Positions 32,277 through 41,069 of a DNA stretch of 64,000 nucleotides are shown here, piece by piece. Positions within the stretch are counted from its first letter, which is position 1; every line of letters starts with the position of its first letter. The translations under genes were made by a program, and so were the position numbers. The stretch comes from Seminavis robusta (Eukaryota > Bacillariophyta > Bacillariophyceae > Naviculales > Naviculaceae), in assembly GCA_903772945.1 (NCBI GenBank), contig CAICTM010000250.1:21320-85319 (forward strand). The letters run 5' to 3'. Under the pieces are notes generated by a model. It was not told the DNA's origin. It worked only from the letters and a program-made list of their open reading frames with translations, and did not search any database.

Positions 32277-32420
32277 TGCGTAATGGTTTAATCTACCTAA
32301 ACCCCTGTTTATATTATTGAGGAGTGGAGTTTGGTTATATCTGGCCGGTACCACGTAATGGTCTAATCTACCTAAACCCCCCTTCATAATGAGGAGTGGA
32401 GTTTGGTTACATCTAGCCGT
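32277..32420. repeat. satellite array, left part (about two units)
   Basis: Two tandem ~72-76 bp units with the pattern ACGTAATGGT.TAATCTACCTAAACCCC...GAGGAGTGGAGTTTGGTTACATCTGGCCG. The array breaks at the 5' LTR of the gypsy element and resumes on its other side. Confidence 0.9.
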
Positions 32421-32497
32421 TGACATACGCACGTGTGTGACGTGGCGTCCTAACGCTAGTTTTAAGTCTAAGCTCACAATATTCCGATCGTAGTTCA
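32421..32497 (+). repeat. 5' LTR, 77 bp
   Basis: Identical to 37556-37632. It starts TGACATACGC, ends TAGTTCA, and contains a CACGTG G-box and a TGACGTGG bZIP/CRE-like site within its first 30 bases, which may act as the promoter. It is exceptionally short for an LTR of an autonomous gypsy element. Confidence 0.9.
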
Positions 32498-32766
32498 CTC
32501 TGAATTCAGAAGCAAGTTCGGTTGGAATTTGCACATCAAGCAAAAGAAACTTCCTGCGTACATTCTACGCAGCCGTGTACTAGGCGTTTGGCCATTGTCA
32601 AACAATTTCGAAAATTCGCTCGATTACTATTAACAACGGTAACTCAAGGGTGTAACTCAATACGAAGTTACTCCTTTTTCTTTCATTATCATTACTTGCG
32701 ACTCTTACTAACACAAAGCCGCAAGTACTATTGTTTGTTATTTCCTTTTAGGTTCATTATCTCACC
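32498..32766 (+). other. gypsy 5' leader
   Basis: 269 bp between the 5' LTR and the Gag start codon. It holds the palindrome TCTGAATTCAGA directly after the LTR, where a primer-binding site is expected, and a pyrimidine-rich stretch near 32670-32690. No tRNA-complementary site starting TGG is evident. Confidence 0.5.
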
Positions 32767-33999
32767 ATGACGACGCTTGGTCAGTTGGGCAAGAATCCGG
32801 TCATTCCATTGGTCTCGGAGTACAATGCGAGCGATGTCGCTACTACTGAGTTGTTCCGTTCTTGGCAACATGCTGGAAACAACGTCAAGTGTAAGCATGA
32901 TATGATTGTATTGGCAGACGAACAAGAACCGGAACACGTCCTTCGAGTCATCAAGGAGTTCGATCAAGTGACCGGCAACTCAGCATTGAATTTGGATACC
33001 GGGACATTGAGGGCTAACTTCTTTGTCAAATGTCTTCAAGGCTCTGCTCGAGACAAGTGGAACGTGATTCGAGCAGCGCGTCCTGGTGCAGCAGTTGCTG
33101 ATTTCGATGCCTGTGTGACGTCGTTCATTGCTAAGTTCGTTGAAGACACGGATCTTGCTGATCAGACGCGATATTTGCAGACCGCGACCAAGCCATTCAA
33201 ACTCGATTGCAAGACCTTGTGGTCTCGATTGGAGTACATCAATACCTTGATGGCGAAGTTTCCTGGTGCAAACAATGCGAACCCTTTTGATGCTGCTGCT
33301 CTCAAGATGATGTTTTATAACATGATGCTTCCCCAGTGGTGGAAAGACAAGTTTGCCGATTCTGCTCATGACATTACGGTTATCGGCTCAGTTCAAATGA
33401 TTCACTTCTTTGCCCGTCAAGAAAAGAATTACAACGCTCGCTAACAAGGCTCTCGTGGCCGTGGTGGTCGCGGCCATTCTCGTGGTCGTTCTGGCCGCGG
33501 ATTTGGAAGAAGTGGACGCTCTTCTGGCTATCGTCGTATCTATGGACAAGACGATGGTCCTCGAGCTGGTTACTATCCGCCTTCCCAGCGTTTCCGTCGT
33601 GGAGGATGGAGTCGAGCTCCTACCTGGACGTACAATCGTAGTCCTCCAAGAGAATACCAACGTGGACAACCAGACGGACAGCAACGCAACAACACTACTC
33701 CGGTGCGCAACTTTGCCGGACGTTTCGGTCGTGGTAACTATGCCTCATCACCTCGTGGTCGTGGACGTGGACGTGGTTACAGTCCTCGACGCGATAATTT
33801 TGTGGCTGCCGGTGATGTTCGCGAGGATGATGTGTTCCACGTCGAAGAACAATCCTCTACGGTTCCTGCGGCTGCTGCTATGCCGCCTCCTGAAGAAACA
33901 GACGAGATGTATTATCAGGAAGAGCCCCATTACTTTGATTCCATGACAGGGGGTTACGATGAATATGAAGAGTTTTATGGATACGGTGGCGATTACTGA
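32767..33999 (+). CDS. gag: Gag of gypsy element, interrupted by an in-frame TAA
   Basis: The first part, 32767-33441 (225 aa), is a capsid-like helical domain (TLRANFFVKCLQGSARDKWNVI, YINTLMAKFPGANN) typical of retrotransposon Gag. A TAA at 33442-33444 ends it. The same frame then stays open for 184 codons to a TGA at 33997-33999. That part is rich in RG/RGR motifs and then in acidic and Tyr residues, and would be the RNA-binding nucleocapsid-like tail. No CCHC zinc knuckle is present. The TAA is followed by CAAGG, which does not match the strong CARYYA readthrough context. It may be either a nonsense mutation or an inefficient readthrough site. Pol follows in the same frame. Confidence 0.85.
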
Positions 34000-34050
34000 A
34001 CCTCTACTAAGGTCTTTGAGAATTATGCAGCGGCGGCTGAGGGAATCAAT

Positions 34051-37000
34051 GTGGACAAGGACTTGGTGCCGATGGCGCTTTGCGTCCTACATAGTATACA
34101 AAATAAACCGTCTGATAGACCGTTATTAGTCCCGATGGACTCTGGTTCTAGTGGAACCTGGATTAGTGAAAAGGCGTTGCCTAAGGGAACAGTCCCTCGT
34201 ATTGGAGACGTTGTATCCACCACGACATTGGCTGGCAACGTCCAATCGAACCGTGTTGTTACCTTAGACCGGTTGTGTTTTCCAGAGTTCTACAAGTCCC
34301 GTTTCATCGATGTTGCCCATGCTCGAGTCTTTTCCGCGAGCAATGTTCAGTATGATATGATCATTGGACGCGACATCCTCCTTGAGATGGGATTGAAGAT
34401 CGATTTCAAGGGACACAAGATGACATGGGACGAGGTTAGCATCGACATGAGACCTTTTCCTTCGTCTTCAGTTGACAAGAAGACTCCTCCTGCTACATCG
34501 ATGTTCCTTGATCTTCTTGAAGCAGATCTCGAAGATGACGATACTCTGCCTACCGTGGCTTCCACGGATTGCTGTGAACAAGATGACTTGGATGATGATT
34601 TGGACGACATGCTCCCCGAATCCGAAAAAGAATCTTCATGTTTTGCAACTCGTGAAGAAGAAGAGAAGGCAACAGACTTGGGTTACAAGACCAAGCACAT
34701 CCTCGAATCTAAGTATGAAGGGGCCGATATTACCGCCGTTGTTCGGTCCTGCACTCATCTTTCTCAAGAACAACAGAATGACCTTCGTGGTGTCCTTGAG
34801 AAATATGACACCTTGTTCAGTCCTGAACTTGGTAAATATACCGGCGGACAAATTAGTTTGGAGATTGATCCTACAGTTCCGGCCCATCGAAGCCGACACT
34901 ATACTGTTCCTCATCACCAACAAGACATTTTCAAGAAAGAATTGGATAGGTTGGTTTCCCTTGGCGTTCTTGAAGAAGGAAGTCGTTCCGAATGGATTGC
35001 TGGTACTTTCATCATCCCGAAGAAGGACGGTCGAGTCCGGTGGATCTCTGATTTCCGTGGTCTCAACAAAGCAATCAAGCGCAAGGTTTATCCAATTCCT
35101 CGCATCGCTGATATCCTAGCTCGCCGCAAGAACTATGCATTCCTTACCAAGTTGGATATCTCGATGCAGTATTACACCTTCGAACTTGACGATTTCAGTT
35201 CCGAATTGTGTACCATTGCTACCCCTTTTGGGCTTTACAAGTACAGACGACTACCAATGGGCGTTTCTCAATCTCCGGATATCGCTCAAGAAATCATGGA
35301 GAAGTTACTCAAAGCTCTTGATGACATCGAAGTCTATATCGATGACATTGGTATTTTCAGTTCCGATTGGCGCTCTCATCTCGACAAGCTCGATCAAGTA
35401 CTCAAGATCCTACAAGAGGCCGGGTTCACAATCAATCCATTGAAGTGTGAATGGGCCGTGCAAGAAACAGATTTTCTGGGACATTGGTTGACTCCCATCG
35501 GTGTTAAGCCTATGGCAAAGAAAGTGCGCGCCATTCTGGACATGAAAGCACCTACTGATATCAAACAATTACGTTCGTTTCTCGGTTTGGTGACTTATTA
35601 CCGTGATATGTGGCCTCGTCGTTCTCACACCTTGGCACCTTTGACAAAGCTGATTGGTACCAAGAAATTTGAGTGGACCGACGAGCAAGAACAGGCTTTC
35701 AAAGCCATGAAAGCTGTGGCGGCAGCTGATACTCTGCTTGCCTATCCCGATCACAACGTTCCATTCGAGATTGATACGGACGCTAGTGATTATCAGCTCG
35801 GTGGAGCTATCAAACAGAATGGACGGATTATAGCTTACTACTCCCACAAGCTCAATTCCGCCCAAAAGAACTATACTACCATTGAAAAGGAATTGCTCTC
35901 CATCGTTGAAATCTTCAAAGAGTTTCGGTCTATGTTACTCGGAGCTCGTATCAATGTGTTTACTGATCATAAGAACCTTACTCACAAACTTTCCGCTTTT
36001 CAAACTCAACGTGTTATGAGATGGCGATTGCTGTTGGAAGAGTTTGGCCCAACCTTTCATTACAAACCGGGCCCCCAGAACATCCTTGGAGACGCCCTCA
36101 GCCGGGTGCCCACTTCACGCGAAGATCGTGACAGTGCCAATTCCGATCCTCTTTCTACATTTGCTGACGGATGTTATTCCATTGTGGAGGAGAATCGACG
36201 GTTGGCCGAATGTTTGATGCATCATCCCGACGACGGTATGGAAGAATCTTTCTTGGAGCATCCTACATTCGACGGTGAAGGACGGAATCCCTTCAACTTC
36301 TCGGTTCTCGCGGAGTACCAAGCAGCTAGTGCAGAATTGCAACAGACCGTGGTTGATAACCCGGAACGGTTTTTCAAGAAGATGTTTGGAAACAGTGAGC
36401 TGATATGCTTTCGTCAGAATGACGAGGACAAGATTGTCCTGACAAAAGAGTTGCTTCCCAAGTTGGTCAGCTTCTATCACAAGTCCATGGCACATGTCGA
36501 AGGCATGGATCGTTTAGAACAAACGATCAAGACACATTTCTATCATAGAGGTATTCGCGATGAAGTCCGAAAACAAATTGAGCAGTGCGAAGCATGTGCG
36601 AAGAACAAACGAGCACGACGTGCTTATGGAGAATCTGCTCCACGTGATGCTACGGCGATGCCCTGGCAAGAAGTCCATTGTGACACAATCGGTCCGTGGA
36701 AGATTGAGTTACGACAACGGACGTTGACTTTCAACGCTATGACTATGGTGGATCCTTGCACAAACTTGATAGAGATTGTGCCTATCATGCGACGCACGTC
36801 GGAAGAAGGTGCCCGAGTGGTCGAAGATACGTGGTTTGCTCGGTATCCTCGACCTAAGAAAGTGGTTACGGACAACGGTCCGGAGTTCAAGCTGGAATTC
36901 ATTGCGATGGCGAAAAAGAATGGTGCAGTGCATCGCTACTCGTCCCCTCGTAATCCACAAGGTAACTCGATGATTGAACGGACTCATCAGGCAATTGGTC

Positions 37001-37485
37001 AAGTATTGCGAACCATTGTGGTTTCGCGTGATCCCAAGAGTGTTGCTGATGGAATCAAGGTCATTTCCGAAACCTTGGCGACAGCGATGCATGCTCATCG
37101 TTGTTCCGTGCAGAGTACGAACGCGTATCTCACTCCTGGTGCTCTTGCCTTCAAACGAGATATGTTTCTTGATATTCCTATTTATGCAGACATCCTGACC
37201 GTGCAACGACATCGTCAATCCTTGGTTGACAAACGTTTGCTGCGGGCCAATGCTAAACGCATTTCCTATGACTACGCGGTCGATGACCTGGTCTACAAGC
37301 GTGCGTATCTTGGTCTTAGTGATAAGTTGAAGCCTACGGCTTCTGGTCCCTACCGTGTTTCCCGCGTTCATACCAATGGCAACGTAACGATTCAGCTCAG
37401 TCCTCATCAGTTCGAGCGACTGAACATTCGTCGTGTGTTTCCAAAGCATCCAGTACCTCCGGTTGCCACCGGTACGGGTTATTGA
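34051..37485 (+). CDS. pol: Pol polyprotein of gypsy element (PR-RT-RH-IN)
   Basis: 1144 aa from the first Met; the frame is open from 34000, just after the Gag TGA, and is the same frame as Gag. The retroviral-type aspartic protease has the active-site triad in MDSGSSGTWIS (Asp ~30) and IIGRDILLEMG. Reverse transcriptase has IIPKKDGRVRWISDFRGLN, LTKLDISMQYY and YIDD (~429-432). RNase H has EIDTDASDYQLGGAI (~575), IEKELLSIVE and FTDHKNLTH. Integrase has an HHCC zinc motif (YHKSMAHVEG to CEACAKNK, ~808-847) and a DDE core (CDTIGPW, TDNGPEF ~940, NSMIERTHQ ~975). A GPY/F module (SGPYRV, ~1100) ends the protein. No frameshift or stop occurs across 3.4 kb, so the enzymatic part looks functional. 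Confidence 0.95.
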   Translation: MDKDLVPMALCVLHSIQNKPSDRPLLVPMDSGSSGTWISEKALPKGTVPRIGDVVSTTTLAGNVQSNRVVTLDRLCFPEFYKSRFIDVAHARVFSASNVQYDMIIGRDILLEMGLKIDFKGHKMTWDEVSIDMRPFPSSSVDKKTPPATSMFLDLLEADLEDDDTLPTVASTDCCEQDDLDDDLDDMLPESEKESSCFATREEEEKATDLGYKTKHILESKYEGADITAVVRSCTHLSQEQQNDLRGVLEKYDTLFSPELGKYTGGQISLEIDPTVPAHRSRHYTVPHHQQDIFKKELDRLVSLGVLEEGSRSEWIAGTFIIPKKDGRVRWISDFRGLNKAIKRKVYPIPRIADILARRKNYAFLTKLDISMQYYTFELDDFSSELCTIATPFGLYKYRRLPMGVSQSPDIAQEIMEKLLKALDDIEVYIDDIGIFSSDWRSHLDKLDQVLKILQEAGFTINPLKCEWAVQETDFLGHWLTPIGVKPMAKKVRAILDMKAPTDIKQLRSFLGLVTYYRDMWPRRSHTLAPLTKLIGTKKFEWTDEQEQAFKAMKAVAAADTLLAYPDHNVPFEIDTDASDYQLGGAIKQNGRIIAYYSHKLNSAQKNYTTIEKELLSIVEIFKEFRSMLLGARINVFTDHKNLTHKLSAFQTQRVMRWRLLLEEFGPTFHYKPGPQNILGDALSRVPTSREDRDSANSDPLSTFADGCYSIVEENRRLAECLMHHPDDGMEESFLEHPTFDGEGRNPFNFSVLAEYQAASAELQQTVVDNPERFFKKMFGNSELICFRQNDEDKIVLTKELLPKLVSFYHKSMAHVEGMDRLEQTIKTHFYHRGIRDEVRKQIEQCEACAKNKRARRAYGESAPRDATAMPWQEVHCDTIGPWKIELRQRTLTFNAMTMVDPCTNLIEIVPIMRRTSEEGARVVEDTWFARYPRPKKVVTDNGPEFKLEFIAMAKKNGAVHRYSSPRNPQGNSMIERTHQAIGQVLRTIVVSRDPKSVADGIKVISETLATAMHAHRCSVQSTNAYLTPGALAFKRDMFLDIPIYADILTVQRHRQSLVDKRLLRANAKRISYDYAVDDLVYKRAYLGLSDKLKPTASGPYRVSRVHTNGNVTIQLSPHQFERLNIRRVFPKHPVPPVATGTGY

Positions 37486-37555
37486 GGTTCCCCTGATTCA
37501 TTTTCTAAATATTACTGATGCTCGGCGCCTATTGTTGCCTCACAGTGGAGGAGAG

Positions 37556-37632
37556 TGACATACGCACGTGTGTGACGTGGCGTCCTAACGCTAGTTTTAA
37601 GTCTAAGCTCACAATATTCCGATCGTAGTTCA
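37556..37632 (+). repeat. 3' LTR, 77 bp
   Basis: Identical in all 77 positions to the 5' LTR and directly preceded by the polypurine tract TGGAGGAGAG. CCGT follows, matching the target duplication on the left. Confidence 0.9.
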
Positions 37633-38395
37633 CCGTTACCACGTAATGGTCTAATCTACCTAAACCCCCGTTTATATTGAGGAGTGGAGTTTGGTCACAT
37701 CTGGCCGGTACCACGTAATGTCTAATCTACCTAAACCCCTGTTTATATTATTGAGGAGTGGAGTTTGGTTACATCTGCCGGTACCACGTAATGGTCTAAT
37801 CTACCTAAACCCTCTTATATTGAGGAGTGGAGTTTGGTTACATCTGGCCGTACCCGTAATGGTCTAATCTACCTAACAAACCCCCGTTTATATTGAGGAG
37901 TGGGTTTGGTTACATCTGCCGGTACCACGTAATGGTCTAATCTAGCTAAACCCCCCTTCATATTTAGGAGTGGAGTTTGGTTACATCTGGCCGGTACCCG
38001 TATGGTCTAATCTACCTAACAAACCCCCGTTTATATTAAGGAGTGGAGTTTGGTTACACTGGTACTGGCCGGTACCACGTAATGGTCTAATCTACCTAAA
38101 CCCCCCTTTCATATTGAGGAGTGGAGTTTGGTTACATCTGGCCGGTACCACGTACTGGTCTATCTACCTAACAAACCCCCGTTTATATTATTGAGGAGTG
38201 GAGTTTGGTTACATCTGGCCGGTACCACGTAATGGTCTAATCTACCTAAACCCCCCTTCATATTGAGGAGTGGAGTTTGGTTACATCTGGCCGTTACCAC
38301 GTAATGGTCTAATCTACCTAAACCCCGTTTATATTGAGGAGTGGAGTTTGGTCACATCTGGCCGGTACCACGTAATGGAATAATCTAAATAACCC
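37633..38395. repeat. satellite array, right part (about ten units plus a decayed end)
   Basis: Ten ~70-78 bp tandem units plus one partial. Units differ in a central block: AACAAACCCCCGTTTATATT or AAACCCCCCTTCATATT. From the fourth unit on the two forms alternate, which is a dimeric higher-order pattern. A GGTACC palindrome recurs at most unit junctions. The array ends in degenerate sequence near 38395. The short open frames inside are by-products of the repeat. Confidence 0.92.
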
Positions 38396-38785
38396 AAGTT
38401 TTAACCATACAGGCAGCTTCGCTTTACTGATTCAAACGCGTGCCGAGCTTCTCAGTGGACTTCTACAGGACCTCTCGTAGAAGTGTACCAGAAGATCGAA
38501 GCTGCTCGTACCATACCGGTGCTGGTGCGCAGAGGCAAACTCGGCTAACCCTAACCCTACAAAAAGGACCAAAAAAAGGGACGACCACAACAAAATTCTA
38601 ACCCAGCCAACTCCGTGGTTGGCGACTTGCTTTTGACAGGTCGTCAGCCAACAACCGCTCCCCCACATCCCACAGTCGAAAAGCTAAGCTTGAGAGGAGA
38701 AATGCTGCATGCAGAAGGCTGATGAAGGAAGGCTTCAGCAACAACACAGAAGGATCGAATCTTCGATCTTCGATCCAATCGTCCA
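38396..38785. other. intergenic region with a short telomere-like motif
   Basis: About 390 bp between the satellite and the next gene. CTAACCCTAACCCTA occurs at about 38546-38560, two units of the TTAGGG-type telomeric repeat on the minus strand. No gene seen. Confidence 0.4.
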
Positions 38786-40591
38786 TTGAGCTTGGCGAAA
38801 CAAGGACACATATCAGAACCAGAGGGAATTGAAATCTGGCAAGAAGCAAGAAATCAAACAATGACAGACTCGCAAGAAAACAAAAAATTGCAGGAGGAGA
38901 TTGAACTATTGCATAGAAGAGAAAATACTCTTCTACAGCTTGTTCGCAGGGGGTTAAAGAAACAGATCCAGATAGGCGATATTCCATTGGAGATTCAAGA
39001 TATTTTGTTTCCAGATAAAGAAAGTTCGTTTCCAGATAAAGAAAGTGTATTGCACGCTGTGAAGAATGGTACGCTTCGATGGTCCACTTTGCCCGAAAAT
39101 CTCAAGTGGAAGTATGATGCCGAAGTAGTTTGTGAGGCCTTCGAGCGGGATAAAATGGACTCATTGGTCATCAAGGCTACCCGTAGCGAGGCCTACTATG
39201 CAATGACGGAAGGCTTACACAAGCCAGGAATTTTGTGGCAAGACTTGCCCTTTGAGCTGAAGCTGAATCCTGATGTTACATTGGGTGCTCTTCGAACCAG
39301 ACAGGGCCCAGCCCTGAATTGCATCCCGCCCCAGTTCCAAAACTGCTTTTCTTTTCTCTCAGTTGCAATTCTATTCGAAAAACTCTCCCTGGAAGAGGTG
39401 CCAACAGAAGTCCTGCAGAAGGATCCCGAATTGGCTCTTTTAGGCGTACAGATGGGAGAGTTCTTGGCTGCTGATTGTCCCATTTTGACTCCGGAGGTCC
39501 TTCGAAGGGCTGTCAATGAAAGCAAACTAGAGTGGGAGGATTTGCCATTTGCCCTTCAGCAAGATCTTGGGTTCGCACTTGGTATCACAAAAACGGAAAT
39601 TCTTCAACAGATGCTTCAAAGCTGTCCACAACTTTGGAATCATCAGGAGTTCTGGCTGAAGGTTACAAAACAAACTTACGTTTCACGCGTACAGATGCAG
39701 CATATCTCTCTTGAACTGCGCTCCAATTCTGAATTCATGATTGAACTGTGCGTTAACTGTGCTGCAGCATATGCGCTTGTTGATGAGGATCTGTCAAGCA
39801 GTCGGGATTTCCTGGAGCAAATCCTACAAGGAAATGGATGTGTGATCAAGTACCTCTCCCATGAACTTCAAGAGTTGCATATTGATCTGATCATCCAGGC
39901 CCTGCCTAGCATTCGTGTTGAATGCAAGAAAGAAAACGGTTTGGGAAGAATTTTAGCCCGTGCATTGTCTCCAGCGATCTGGACACAACGTGATTTTGTT
40001 TTGAAATGGGTCCAAGCAGGTCTCAGCCTTCCAAGCAATCTCCCAGACCAGCAACTAGAGATATTGGAGCAAGATCAAGAGATCTGTCTTGAGAATGTAA
40101 TTGCTCAAAAGGCATTCGAATATAGGTTTGGCCAACAGTACACTGGTGATCCTGCGTTTGTGCTCAAAGTTGTCAAGCACCACCCATTCCTGTATACACA
40201 GGCAACAGGTTCTGCAAAGATATGCCTACAAGTGATGGCAGCAGCATTTGCGGGATGCCCGGAGATTGCATATCGCGCGCTTGCTGATTTGCCTTTCAAG
40301 GAACAAACCAACCTAGTTCGGCGGCTCCAAAAGTACATACACAATGAACTTGAGCCATACTCTACATTTTGCTCATGTGTACTTGGAAACATGATCTCGA
40401 CCCAGTCAATGGCATCAACCGGGACATCTTTGACACTTCTAAACCAAGGGCTGGAAACGTCACTCCGTTACAAAAAACTGCTGGCCGAGTACCTTGGCAT
40501 TCCTAGAGGAAGTGATCTGAAACGCCTCCTCCGAGCAAGAGACAATGTCCACAAGGCCACCGGTACCAGGTACTGCCCCTTGGTCTCTTGA
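38786..40591 (+). CDS. W..LP repeat protein (DUF4116-like repeats)
   Basis: 601 aa; a second in-frame Met at 38861 (MTDSQENKKLQEE) is a plausible alternative start. An N-terminal coiled-coil segment (KLQEEIELLHRRENTLLQLVRRG) precedes degenerate ~40-residue units. Each unit contains a W..LP..L...D......A motif, for example LRWSTLPENLKWKYDAEV, ILWQDLPFELKLNPDVTL, LSLEEVPTEVLQKDPELA and LEWEDLPFALQQDLGFA. This pattern is like DUF4116 repeats, which are abundant in diatoms and other protists. There is no catalytic motif, signal peptide or membrane helix. A 21-bp in-frame tandem duplication (FPDKESSFPDKES) is visible near residue 75. The function is unknown; a protein-interaction scaffold is a guess from the repeat architecture. 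Confidence 0.8.
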   Translation: MSLAKQGHISEPEGIEIWQEARNQTMTDSQENKKLQEEIELLHRRENTLLQLVRRGLKKQIQIGDIPLEIQDILFPDKESSFPDKESVLHAVKNGTLRWSTLPENLKWKYDAEVVCEAFERDKMDSLVIKATRSEAYYAMTEGLHKPGILWQDLPFELKLNPDVTLGALRTRQGPALNCIPPQFQNCFSFLSVAILFEKLSLEEVPTEVLQKDPELALLGVQMGEFLAADCPILTPEVLRRAVNESKLEWEDLPFALQQDLGFALGITKTEILQQMLQSCPQLWNHQEFWLKVTKQTYVSRVQMQHISLELRSNSEFMIELCVNCAAAYALVDEDLSSSRDFLEQILQGNGCVIKYLSHELQELHIDLIIQALPSIRVECKKENGLGRILARALSPAIWTQRDFVLKWVQAGLSLPSNLPDQQLEILEQDQEICLENVIAQKAFEYRFGQQYTGDPAFVLKVVKHHPFLYTQATGSAKICLQVMAAAFAGCPEIAYRALADLPFKEQTNLVRRLQKYIHNELEPYSTFCSCVLGNMISTQSMASTGTSLTLLNQGLETSLRYKKLLAEYLGIPRGSDLKRLLRARDNVHKATGTRYCPLVS

Positions 40592-41023
40592 GCACCTCTA
40601 TCACGATTGATGAAATAAAGGCATGGAATGGCATGCATTGGTTTCGGCACCTCGATAGATAATCTAGCTTTAGAAAACACATAATTCTTTGCTGGTGGCT
40701 TGCATCCTTATTTCTAGCTAGTAGAATCGAATCAGAATCATATGGCATCCTTGTAGTGAAGATCAGCCAATGAATTGATACTGCCGTACCGTGACGAGGC
40801 ATGGTCCGCCATCTTGGGTGTGTCCATATCTACCGTATACTGTACTGTGTGTTGGCAACGTGCCTACCGTATGACAGTACGAATTCTAAGTTTGATTCCA
40901 AGCAAATTCTTTAGTAGCAGTTGTATCTTCTATTTAGATTTCAACCTTGCTGGAATCGAATCGGGAATGTTGCCATCCGTGCTGAGGCCAAGCAAATTGT
41001 TTAGTAGCAGTTGTATCTTCCAT
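40592..41023. other. intergenic region with copy of the neighbouring gene's 3' end
   Basis: About 430 bp between converging genes. Most of it is the first copy (40898-40984) of the direct repeat described separately; TTCTAGCTAGTAG is at ~40713. Confidence 0.4.
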
Positions 41024-41069
41024 TTAGATTTCAACCTTGCTGGAATCAGGAATGTTGCCATCCGTGCTG
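40898..41069. repeat. direct repeat of ~82-87 bp, two copies
   Basis: 40898-40984 and 40988-41069 share CCAAGCAAATT.TTTAGTAGCAG...GGAATGTTGCCATCCGTGCTG with few differences and one 6-bp indel (ATCGAATCGGGA against ATCAGGA). The second copy covers the stop codon and last codons of the gene at 41024-44815, so the first copy is a duplicated piece of that 3' end. Confidence 0.85.

Larger units (their letters stand above)
32417..37636 (+). mobile_element. full-length Ty3/gypsy LTR retrotransposon inserted in a satellite array
   Basis: The element proper is 32421-37632 (5212 bp) and is flanked by a CCGT target duplication (32417-32420 and 37633-37636). Two identical 77-bp LTRs begin TG and end CA. 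A purine-rich tract (TGGAGGAGAG, 37546-37555) abuts the 3' LTR. Internal order is Gag, aspartic protease, reverse transcriptase, RNase H, integrase: the Ty3/gypsy order, as in diatom GyDi elements. The flanking array can be rejoined across CCGT to give a normal satellite unit, which confirms the boundaries. No canonical TGG primer-binding site follows the 5' LTR; a 12-bp palindrome TCTGAATTCAGA (32499-32510) sits there instead. LTR identity indicates a recent insertion. Two in-frame stops interrupt the coding frame. Confidence 0.93.

Noticed and set aside
37970-38194. 74-aa frame with repeated WLH and LRSGV segments
   Set aside because: It is a translation of satellite units, not a gene.
37633-38395. 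CRISPR-like regular repeat array
   Set aside because: The repeats are contiguous, with no unique spacers, in a eukaryotic nuclear context; this is satellite DNA.
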